NCBI GenBank assembly: GCA_013003415.1
Contig: JABDJR010000507.1
Span: 1-7,550, forward strand
Direction of reading: 5' to 3'
Length of the DNA stretch: 7,550 nucleotides
DNA from: Candidatus Eiseniibacteriota bacterium
Lineage (GTDB): Bacteria > Eisenbacteria > RBG-16-71-46 > JABDJR01
The translations under genes were made by a program, and so were the position numbers. Positions 1 through 6,091 of the stretch are shown piece after piece (within the stretch, counting starts at the first letter, position 1; the number at the start of each line of letters is the position of its first letter). The notes beneath the pieces were generated by a model that had not been told where the DNA came from, searched no databases, and saw only the letters and a program-made list of their open reading frames with translations.

Positions 1-1
1 C

Positions 2-700
2 GGTACGCGCTCGACCGGTTTTCAAGGTTTTGCTCGGGTCACGGCGAGCCTCTTGAACATCGTCGTTTACATTGTGCCTCTAATCGCTCTCATTCTGGGC
101 GTCACCGAAGTGACCGGGCGCAAAGAGAGTATGGCGGTGACGCTGTCGCAACCGTTGCGACGGATTGACTACCTATTGGGAACTTATCTTGGAGTAGCCG
201 GGGCACTCTCCACCGCGCTCATGATCGGGCTCGGCGGTGCTGGTGTTCTTATTGCAGTTCAAACCAGCACGGCTTCCATTGCAGGATATCTAACCCTACT
301 CGCGGCAAGTCTTGGACTGATGCTTTCGTTTTTGTCTCTGGCGTTTCTGGTAGGGGTTTTCCTGCTCGACCGACTTAAATCGACGGCTGCCGCAATCGTG
401 ATTTGGTTTGTCACGGTGGTGGGATATGACTTAGCGCTAATCGGTGTCACGTCCGTGCTCCGCGGCTTGCCTCTAAAAAGTCTTCTCATACCCGCAATCT
501 TGCTCAATCCGGTTGATATCAGCCGGGTCATGGTCACCTTGGCCAGCGAACGTGGAGCGCTGTTTGGTCCTGCCGGGGCAACCTTAGTCGAGGTGTTTGG
601 GCATGGCGGAGGAGCCCTACTGGCCGCGGGTGCCATGCTCGCCCAGATTGTTGTTCCGCTAGTGATTGCGGCCATGCTTTTCGGGAGACGTGATTTGTAG
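2..700 (+). CDS. ABC-2 type transporter permease, NosY-like (5' end outside window)
   Basis: Membrane subunit of an ABC transporter; it would pair with an ATPase encoded upstream, outside the window. The reading frame is open from the first bases, so the gene begins before the window; the TTG at position 53 is internal. The visible part is 232 residues. It is strongly hydrophobic, with about five or six membrane segments and short charged loops. The loop after the first visible segment has the GxTEVTGRKES...LSQPLRR pattern seen in NosY and related permeases, where a Gly-Arg-Glu loop precedes 'LSQP.(S/R)R'. Near the end there is an LLNPVDISR stretch, resembling the NP-D-R motif of this family, and the protein ends in FGRRDL, a usual ABC-2 permease terminus. 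NosY proper serves copper-site maturation of nitrous oxide reductase, but no other nos gene is visible, so the substrate is unknown. The next gene starts 25 bases downstream. Confidence 0.82.
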   Translation, partial: GTRSTGFQGFARVTASLLNIVVYIVPLIALILGVTEVTGRKESMAVTLSQPLRRIDYLLGTYLGVAGALSTALMIGLGGAGVLIAVQTSTASIAGYLTLLAASLGLMLSFLSLAFLVGVFLLDRLKSTAAAIVIWFVTVVGYDLALIGVTSVLRGLPLKSLLIPAILLNPVDISRVMVTLASERGALFGPAGATLVEVFGHGGGALLAAGAMLAQIVVPLVIAAMLFGRRDL

Positions 701-725
701 CAAAGAGTGGCGTTAGGAGCTTGAA

Positions 726-1148
726 ATGATTACGAACGAAGATCAACCCGAAGTCCAAGAACGGATTGCCGGTTTCGACGAACCCCTTGAGAAGGCTCTG
801 TTGTCCGCCGTGCGCGCCCATAAAAATCCTTTCGCTGTCGTGCGAAAAGGAATTGATCTGGAATTTCTTGCCAAAGAGCCGGTTCAAGATCGTGCGAATC
901 GGGCCATGATCAAGCTGTTTACGGTAACCGATGGCCCCCTTCGTGGTCGCGCGGCCATGTTCTTCTACAAAAAGAGTCAGATTCCCTTTAGCCGAGACCG
1001 TTTCAGCTATGGGGCAGTTGTTTTACCTAAAGATAATCTCGAAAACGATGTGTTCGAGCCCCTTCTGCAATTTGCATCCAAGGGTTTCACTCCCGAACTG
1101 CGACCCAAAGATCTTCGAAGAGCTCTGACCTTTACGGTTCCTGATTGA
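726..1148 (+). CDS. Hypothetical soluble protein, 140 aa
   Basis: I do not recognise this family. The start is well supported: AGGAG at 715-719 lies six bases before the ATG. The product is 140 residues with no signal peptide or membrane segment, so it is probably cytoplasmic. It begins with an acidic, helix-like stretch (about residues 1-35). A mixed alpha/beta region follows, with a basic central part: GPLRGRAAMFFYKKSQ around residues 70-85, then FSRDRFSYGAVVLP. No metal-binding cysteines or nucleotide-binding loop are visible. It sits between a permease gene and a radical SAM gene with gaps of 25 and 8 bases, so co-transcription is very likely. The role may be as an accessory or binding partner of one of these neighbours, but that is inference from position only. 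Confidence 0.75.
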   Translation: MITNEDQPEVQERIAGFDEPLEKALLSAVRAHKNPFAVVRKGIDLEFLAKEPVQDRANRAMIKLFTVTDGPLRGRAAMFFYKKSQIPFSRDRFSYGAVVLPKDNLENDVFEPLLQFASKGFTPELRPKDLRRALTFTVPD

Positions 1149-1152
1149 GGTG
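1147..1152 (+). promoter_or_regulatory. Ribosome binding site that decides the radical SAM start
   Basis: GAGGTG, with its GAGG core six bases before the ATG at 1157. It overlaps the stop codon of the preceding gene (1146-1148). It favours the ATG over the in-frame TTG at 1145, which has no Shine-Dalgarno sequence in front of it. Confidence 0.6.
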
Positions 1153-1156
1153 CACC

Positions 1157-2476
1157 ATGAATGAGCCCCTAAACCCTTGTGAGTTAGAGATTGACCTTTT
1201 CTGTAAAGGCCTTCGTATTGGGCAAAGCTGTTTGCTTGAGAAAGACGGTCGCGTTGTTTCACGCACCCGAGCCGGGCTTGGCAGTGGTTTGGAAATTGTT
1301 ATACCGGGTGGGCTGAAAGACATCTGGATGAACGCACCGGTGGAAGAGGATTTTGTGTTGGACTCACCCTATATTCTGGTGAAAGAGGGGGACCATTACA
1401 AAGTCCGAGATGATCGAAGCAAGCACCATTACGAGGTTCGCATCCCCGAAGAGCCTAAGTGGGTTCGAAGCTTTACCTCAATGGGTACACCCATGCATAA
1501 GGTGGGAGTTCTACAAGGTACCTATCTCGGGATTTACATTTCAAACTCGTGTTCTTTCTGGTATCACAAGCCCACTCTGGGCTGCAAGTTCTGTACAACC
1601 GGTTTGAATGTCGGCGTGAACGAGATGGCCGACAAAGATATTAAAGACGTGGTTGAAGTTTGTTGGGCGGCCAAGGAGGAGTCCGGAGCTACCTTTGTTC
1701 ACTTGAACAGCGGTTTCGCGGGAAAAGATCTTGGTCTAGACAACATGGCTCCCTATGTCGCGGCAATTAAGGAGAAAGTTGGCCTGATGGTGGGGGTCCA
1801 AGTGACTCCGTCGCCGAATCTATGGAAATACGACTGGCTCATTGACTGCGGTGTCGATCACTTCTCGTTTTGCTACGAGTTCCACAATCCCGACATCTTC
1901 GCGGAGCTTTGCCCCGGCAAGGAACAGATGCTAGGTCAGCAGGCGTTCTTTAACGCGTTGGAATACACGGCTAAGAAGATGGGCAAGGGGCGGGTTTCCG
2001 GAGAGATTATCGCTGGGGTCGAACCTATTGAGGACACTCTCCGCGCCATCGACTACATCACCGGGGTGGGAGCGTTTCCTACCGTGTGCATTTTCCGACC
2101 GACCATTGGTGCGGACATGGAGTATGTGCCCCCTCCTAAATACGAAGACATGCGTCATGTCATGGAATACATGTGGAATGCATGTCGCAAAAACGACATT
2201 CCCATTGGTCTCGCCCCCAACATTGAAGTCAGCCTCATCGTCAATCCAGACGATGCTCGGTATCTGCCTAAGCATGACATGGCTTGGAAGATGTATGAGG
2301 GGAAGCTCAAACTCATGCGAACCATGGCGGCGCCTTTGTTTAAGCAAGAACTAAAGCGACGAAACGTGAAGGGAAACCCTCATGAATATCCCGAGGGGTC
2401 TCCGGAACCGGTCATGCCTCGCACCGAGGCGGCCGAGGCCATTGCACGCGAAGCGGGAGTTGGACAGGCGAGCTGA
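1157..2476 (+). CDS. Radical SAM enzyme with CX10CX2C cluster motif, reaction unknown
   Basis: A 439-residue protein of the radical S-adenosylmethionine superfamily. These enzymes use a [4Fe-4S] cluster to cleave SAM and start radical chemistry. The cluster ligands appear to be C132, C143 and C146 (YISNSC...GCKFCTTG), giving CX10CX2C spacing instead of the usual CX3CX2C. The rest of the barrel fits: HLNSGF at 182-187 stands where strand 2 normally has its Gly-rich SAM-contacting motif, SGE lies at 281-283, and FRPTIG at 313-318 is near the end of the barrel. About 125 residues precede the cluster, forming an N-terminal domain of unknown role. The last 40 residues are charged and probably flexible. 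Other cysteines are scattered (for example in DCGVDHFSFC and ELCPGK), but no clear second cluster motif is seen. It may be related to biotin-synthase-like radical SAM groups; the substrate cannot be read from sequence. It is co-oriented, with an 8-base gap after the upstream gene. Confidence 0.85.
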   Translation: MNEPLNPCELEIDLFCKGLRIGQSCLLEKDGRVVSRTRAGLGSGLEIVIPGGLKDIWMNAPVEEDFVLDSPYILVKEGDHYKVRDDRSKHHYEVRIPEEPKWVRSFTSMGTPMHKVGVLQGTYLGIYISNSCSFWYHKPTLGCKFCTTGLNVGVNEMADKDIKDVVEVCWAAKEESGATFVHLNSGFAGKDLGLDNMAPYVAAIKEKVGLMVGVQVTPSPNLWKYDWLIDCGVDHFSFCYEFHNPDIFAELCPGKEQMLGQQAFFNALEYTAKKMGKGRVSGEIIAGVEPIEDTLRAIDYITGVGAFPTVCIFRPTIGADMEYVPPPKYEDMRHVMEYMWNACRKNDIPIGLAPNIEVSLIVNPDDARYLPKHDMAWKMYEGKLKLMRTMAAPLFKQELKRRNVKGNPHEYPEGSPEPVMPRTEAAEAIAREAGVGQAS

Positions 2477-2544
2477 TTCGAAAGGGTAGAATGGGAACTC
2501 TGCCCCGGGTCAGGTATTCTCGTTCAAAGCTTAACCAACTCACG

Positions 2545-2550
2545 AAAGGA
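2545..2550 (+). promoter_or_regulatory. Ribosome binding site supporting a TTG start
   Basis: AAAGGA ending seven bases before the TTG at 2558. This spacing supports TTG as the thioesterase start over the in-frame ATG at 2576, which is 25 bases from the site and would trim the first beta strand. Confidence 0.55.
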
Positions 2551-2557
2551 AGCGGTT

Positions 2558-2986
2558 TTGGTCTATCGCTATCGTATGCGTGTCCCTTTTGGGGATGCCG
2601 ATCATGCGGGTCTCGTTTATTACCCCCATATCTTTCACTACTTTCACCTCGCCTACGAAGATTTCTTCCATGAAATCCTTGAGATGCCTTATCAGGATTT
2701 CTTTGAGTTGCGCTGTGTCGGCGCGCCCATTGTTCATAGTGAAGCAGAGTTTCTGCGGCCTCTTCGGCACGGGGATGAGATAGAAGTGCATGCCCAGGTC
2801 CTCCGTATGGGAACAAAGAGTTGGACTTGGCGATTCTCTATCTTTCGTGAGGGTGATGCTGAGAATGAGCCAAGGGTGGTGGGCACAATCACCAAGGTTT
2901 TCGTTCACATGGCCACGATGAAGTCTCAGCCTTTGGAAGAAGACGTCCGAGCCAAGGTTGAAGCCTGGCTCGCACAGGGAACTTAG
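2558..2986 (+). CDS. Acyl-CoA thioesterase, 4HBT/YbgC-like hotdog fold
   Basis: A 142-residue single hotdog-fold protein, a normal length for the 4-hydroxybenzoyl-CoA thioesterase/YbgC family. These enzymes hydrolyse acyl-CoA or acyl-ACP thioesters in the cytoplasm. The N-terminal motif FGDADHAGLVYYPH (residues 11-24) matches the family signature. D15 aligns with the catalytic Asp of Pseudomonas 4HBT (FGDCDPAGIVWYP). The later pattern, IVHSEAEFLRPLRHGDEIEVHAQV and then W.(W/R)F.I, is the standard sheet of the fold. The start is TTG, chosen because AAAGGA precedes it at good spacing and no ATG or GTG lies upstream in frame. The gene begins 81 bases after the radical SAM gene, in the same direction, so it could be in the same transcript or have its own promoter. 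Substrate chain type is unknown. Confidence 0.88.
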   Translation: MVYRYRMRVPFGDADHAGLVYYPHIFHYFHLAYEDFFHEILEMPYQDFFELRCVGAPIVHSEAEFLRPLRHGDEIEVHAQVLRMGTKSWTWRFSIFREGDAENEPRVVGTITKVFVHMATMKSQPLEEDVRAKVEAWLAQGT

Positions 2987-3059
2987 TTCGGGGGGCGGGC
3001 GTTTTATCCGCTTACGTTTCGACATCCTTCTGTTAGATCACGCCTCTTTCCTCGTACTA

Positions 3060-3098
3060 AGGGTGGAAGGGGCGTCGCTCCTTGCTGCCGGTAACCCT
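3060..3098 (+). promoter_or_regulatory. Imperfect stem-loop in the leader of the secreted-protein unit
   Basis: The core is AAGGGGC-GTC-GCTCCTT (3067-3083), a 7-bp stem with one G.U pair and a 3-base loop. It is extended on the outside by GG (3065-3066) with CC (3088-3089) and AGGGT (3060-3064) with ACCCT (3094-3098), leaving bulges on the 3' side. No T-run follows, so it is a poor intrinsic terminator. It ends 17 bases before the ribosome binding site at 3116-3121, so it may be a 5' leader structure. The rest of the 141-base gap (2987-3127) shows a G-rich run after the thioesterase stop and no convincing promoter. Confidence 0.35.
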
Positions 3099-3127
3099 AT
3101 AGATTCAATCATCACAAGGAGATACCC

Positions 3128-3763
3128 ATGCGTAGAGCCATTCAAGGAGCATTCTTGGCGGCCGTTCTCTTGGGATTCACCCCAGTGGGACAGCTGCACG
3201 CCTCCCAAGTCGTACACAGGACCATGGCCGATCTCATCGATCTTTCTGAGCACATTCTTCTGGGGGATGTTGTCTCGCTTTCCGACGGCTTTGATCGATC
3301 GGGCTATCCCTTTACCGAAGTTACTCTTTCGGTTCGCGAGTCGATGAAGGGGTCAACTGCCTCGCAATACACCTTTAGACAGTTTGGACTTTTGGAGCCC
3401 AAAACCCTTTCCGACGGCCAAGTCTATGCGGGCGTGAGCCCCGAGGGTTGGCCCCAGTTCGTGATAGGTGAAACCGTGATGGTGTTTCTTTACGTGGCGG
3501 GGAACGAGACTGGTTTTCGGACGACCGTGGGCTTGTCACAAGGAAAGTTCACGATTGTTGACGGAAGCGCCACCAATGCGATCGGCAATCGAGGTTTGTT
3601 CCAGAACCTGGTTTTGGATGAAAGAGCGGTGTCCAAAGAAACCAAGAAGCTCATGCAAAGTCAGTCCGGACCCGTCAACGCCAGAACGCTCGCTGGTTTC
3701 GTAAAGAAGGCTGTTGTGGACAACTGGATCGAGAAAGGAGCGCTGCGCTATGAAAACCGCTAG
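3128..3763 (+). CDS. Secreted hypothetical protein, 211 aa
   Basis: An exported protein of unknown function. The start is well supported by AAGGAG at 3116-3121, six bases before the ATG. Residues 1-25 form a Sec signal peptide: two arginines, a hydrophobic core (AFLAAVLLGF), and a likely cut after A25 in LHA|S. The mature part looks beta-rich. It contains a segment of the type 'T-x-V-x-L-x-V-x-E-x-x-K-G' (residues about 64-76), a FVIGETVMVFLY strand around residues 112-123, and VGLSQGKFTI around 134-143. From memory, small exported proteins of this style often precede matrixin-like secreted proteases in Acidobacteria and FCB-related genomes, but I cannot name a family. No catalytic motif or lipobox is visible. 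The 3' end overlaps the protease gene by 14 bases, so the two are probably translated together. Possible roles are a chaperone, inhibitor or partner of the protease; none is shown by the sequence. Confidence 0.8.
   Translation: MRRAIQGAFLAAVLLGFTPVGQLHASQVVHRTMADLIDLSEHILLGDVVSLSDGFDRSGYPFTEVTLSVRESMKGSTASQYTFRQFGLLEPKTLSDGQVYAGVSPEGWPQFVIGETVMVFLYVAGNETGFRTTVGLSQGKFTIVDGSATNAIGNRGLFQNLVLDERAVSKETKKLMQSQSGPVNARTLAGFVKKAVVDNWIEKGALRYENR
3734..3740 (+). promoter_or_regulatory. Ribosome binding site inside the upstream gene
   Basis: AAAGGAG nine bases before the ATG at 3750, lying within the last codons of the 211-residue secreted protein gene. It fixes the start at 3750, where a signal peptide begins at once, and not at an upstream in-frame GTG at 3714. 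Confidence 0.65.
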
Positions 3764-6047
3764 ACCTTTCTTAATGATTCTACTTCTAGTCGTGTTTACC
3801 GCTGGCCCCGCCATCGCCGGCGGTCCCTTGCTTATCTTCGACGCGGCGACAAAAACGCCTTACGCGTATCCCGGTCCGGTTTCGGTTTATACGGACCTTG
3901 GGGACCTGGGGGTGATGACTAACGCATCCGCGGATGCCATGGTTACGTCGGTGTTGGCCGAGTGGTCGGGGGTGTCGAGCTCTAGTTTTTCTGCCTCTGT
4001 CACTGGCGACTTCGCCAGCGTCTCGCTCCCTGACATAACGAGCCTCAATGCCTCAACCGTCATTGGAACATTCAACGGGGGCGGCGTACATGTGATTTAT
4101 GACGACGACGGCATGATTATCAGCGGAGTCATTGGAGCACCGCCCGGTGTCTTGGGGGTTGCTACTCCCGAGTTCTTTGCGGCGGGAACGAAAGATATTG
4201 CTGAGAGTTGGGTTGTCTTAAACGGAACCTCAGTGGATCCTGGTGATCCGAGCGGGATCATGTTCGAGGCCGTGCCTACCCATGAGTTTGGACACGCTAT
4301 TAACTTGGCCCACACCGAGGTCAACGGAGCCATTGTGGCCTTTGGTGAGACTGCGTTCCCCGACGGTTGCATGCCGCCGCCGCCACCGGCGGCCCCTCCC
4401 GGGTTTGCCGAGGTCGCCACCATGTATCCGTTTTTGAGTGTAAGTGTCTCAGCGGGGGTAGGAGTGGAGTACGCGTCCCTCGAAAAAGACGACATGGTTT
4501 CCCTTTCGGATCTGTATCCCGCTCCTGGGTATCCCGGCACTTTTGGTTCTTTTGCCGGAACCGTGTTTCAGCCCGATGGCTTGACACCTATCCAAGGTGT
4601 CAATGTGGTAGCACGCAATGTTCTTGATCCGTTTGGTGACGCCGTAGCTCAGCTTACGGGAGCCTTTACTCAGGGTGCGTTGGGTGAAGATGGTTCGTTC
4701 CTCTTGCAAGGGTTAACCGATGGGGAAGCCTATGTGCTCTACATCGACGACATTGTGGCCGGCGGGTTCAGCGTGACTCCGGCGGGGGTTCCGGATTTCG
4801 CAGAAGAATACTTCAATGATGCGCTTGAATCTTCGGATCCCGGCACCGATCTACCGTGTGATTTCACCTTGCTCAGCGCTGACGCGGCGTTCCCGCTTAT
4901 GGGTTTAGACATCATTGTGAATGATCCGTACCTGATCTTGGGAGACGATGATACGGAAGAAGTGGCTCTCCCGTTTGCCTTTCCTTTTTGTGGTGCGATG
5001 TACACCTCGGTTTGGGTGAACTCCAACGGAAACATCACGTTTGGCGCCGGCGACACCGACTTTACGGAATCGGTGGCCGAGTTCCTGAGCGGCCCTCCCC
5101 GCATTGCCGCACTCTGGGCCGACTTCGACCCCGCCACCGGGGGGAGTATCACGACGGAGGATGTAGGTGGGGCGTTTGTCATCTCTTGGGTTGGTGTTGC
5201 CGCGGCCCCAATCTTTGGCACACCTCCCGGGCCGAGTACCTTTTCCATTACGCTCATTCCCGATGGCAGCTTTACCGTGGATTATGGCGCGGTTGGACAA
5301 CCGCTGGGATTGGCGGGGCGCTCACCTGGTGGCGGAGCTCCTGATCCTGGAGAAACCGATCTCACTCTTGAGCCGGAACCCATTGTGCCCTTCATATCTC
5401 CGGTGTACGAGCTGTTCGATGCCTTTGACAACGATCTCGTGTTTGAGACGCTTGAATACGGTAGCTGTGACACCGGCCCCACCGATGTTGAGCTAGCTGC
5501 TTTTGTTGCCACGCGTTTGCCAAACGGGTCGGCCTCGGTGAGCTGGGTGGTTTCCGATGCGCATGACCATCTCGGTTTTGATGTGTATCGAGGGGAGAGT
5601 GAAGTATCCCGGGAACGTATCAACGGTGCCGTGCTTCGGGGCCAAGATTCCTACATGTTTGAAGATGCCGCCGCACCAAAAGTCAAAGTTGGCTACTGGT
5701 TGGCGGAACTGAGTCGGTCGGGCACTCAAACCTGGCATGGCCCGGTCTGGTTGTCCCCGGCAGTTCCTGTGTCCGGTCGTCAATTGCTGGCCTCACCCAA
5801 CCCCTTTGCGAGCCAAACTAGGATCACCTATCAACTCCATGAAGCGCGACCGGTGCGACTGGACGTCTTTGATTTGAAGGGGCGGAAGGTGCGAACTTTA
5901 TTGCAGGAAACTCAGAGCGCGGGGGAACGGTCCGTCGTTTGGGATGGTTCGGGTGAAAGTGGATCCAAGGTGGCCACGGGATTCTATCTTCTCCGTCTTG
6001 AGGCTGGGCCGGATTCTCAAGTAAGAAAGGTCCTGGTTCGACCTTAG
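3750..6047 (+). CDS. Secreted multidomain metzincin-type metalloprotease with FlgD-like C-terminal domain
   Basis: A 765-residue exported protein, probably a zinc protease. Residues 1-23 are a Sec signal peptide (cut after AIA). Residues about 24-262 form a metzincin-like domain. The zinc motif HEFGHAINLAH spans residues 178-188, with ligands H178, H182 and H188 and catalytic E179. The Met-turn is M225 in TMYP, and a DD pair at 247-248 leads into LYP. Between the two motifs is a proline-rich loop (residues 209-217). Then come a carboxypeptidase-regulatory-like beta domain (about 266-380), a nidogen-like domain (about 395-545, with NSNGNITFG at 424-432 and GPPRIAALW from 448), and an Fn3-like segment (about 579-672, with GFDVYRGES). 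The C-terminal beta-sandwich resembles FlgD-Ig/type A sorting domains (680-765: SPNPF..QTRITYQL, FDLKGRKVRTL, ATGFYLLRLEAG). The tail may sort or anchor the protein at the surface. Substrate unknown. The gene overlaps its upstream partner by 14 bases. Confidence 0.88.
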   Translation: MKTARPFLMILLLVVFTAGPAIAGGPLLIFDAATKTPYAYPGPVSVYTDLGDLGVMTNASADAMVTSVLAEWSGVSSSSFSASVTGDFASVSLPDITSLNASTVIGTFNGGGVHVIYDDDGMIISGVIGAPPGVLGVATPEFFAAGTKDIAESWVVLNGTSVDPGDPSGIMFEAVPTHEFGHAINLAHTEVNGAIVAFGETAFPDGCMPPPPPAAPPGFAEVATMYPFLSVSVSAGVGVEYASLEKDDMVSLSDLYPAPGYPGTFGSFAGTVFQPDGLTPIQGVNVVARNVLDPFGDAVAQLTGAFTQGALGEDGSFLLQGLTDGEAYVLYIDDIVAGGFSVTPAGVPDFAEEYFNDALESSDPGTDLPCDFTLLSADAAFPLMGLDIIVNDPYLILGDDDTEEVALPFAFPFCGAMYTSVWVNSNGNITFGAGDTDFTESVAEFLSGPPRIAALWADFDPATGGSITTEDVGGAFVISWVGVAAAPIFGTPPGPSTFSITLIPDGSFTVDYGAVGQPLGLAGRSPGGGAPDPGETDLTLEPEPIVPFISPVYELFDAFDNDLVFETLEYGSCDTGPTDVELAAFVATRLPNGSASVSWVVSDAHDHLGFDVYRGESEVSRERINGAVLRGQDSYMFEDAAAPKVKVGYWLAELSRSGTQTWHGPVWLSPAVPVSGRQLLASPNPFASQTRITYQLHEARPVRLDVFDLKGRKVRTLLQETQSAGERSVVWDGSGESGSKVATGFYLLRLEAGPDSQVRKVLVRP

Positions 6048-6091
6048 AGTCGTTCACCATTGCCAGGGTTTGCTTGGCGGTTGGGAGGGAT

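Noticed and set aside
2..700. Naming the permease nosY and calling a nitrous oxide reductase cluster
   Set aside because: The similarity is to the wider NosY-like permease group; no nosZ, nosD, nosF or nosL gene is visible in the window.
1145..1156. TTG start at 1145 for the radical SAM gene, giving a TTGA stop-start overlap
   Set aside because: No Shine-Dalgarno sequence precedes it, while GAGGTG sits at good distance before the ATG at 1157.
2460..2492. Promoter-like TTGGACA with TAGAAT
   Set aside because: The spacing is about 20-21 bases, too long for a standard sigma-70 promoter, and the elements overlap the end of the radical SAM gene.
3082..3103. Promoter-like TTGCTG with TATAGA before the secreted protein
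   Set aside because: The hexamers are only 10 bases apart and overlap the stem-loop.
3714..3749. Earlier GTG start for the protease gene
   Set aside because: It would add 12 polar residues before the signal peptide, and AAAGGAG is placed for the ATG at 3750.
4003..4018. Hairpin CTGGCG-ACTT-CGCCAG
   Set aside because: It lies inside the protease coding region, with no T-run or nearby start; most likely chance codon composition.
4097..5783. Long open frames on the minus strand across the protease gene
   Set aside because: They are shadows of a G+C-rich coding strand; their translations show no domain, and the + strand frame has clear motifs throughout.
6048..6080. Terminator after the protease gene
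   Set aside because: Only a 4-bp GCCA/TGGC repeat with a 9-base loop and no T-run.
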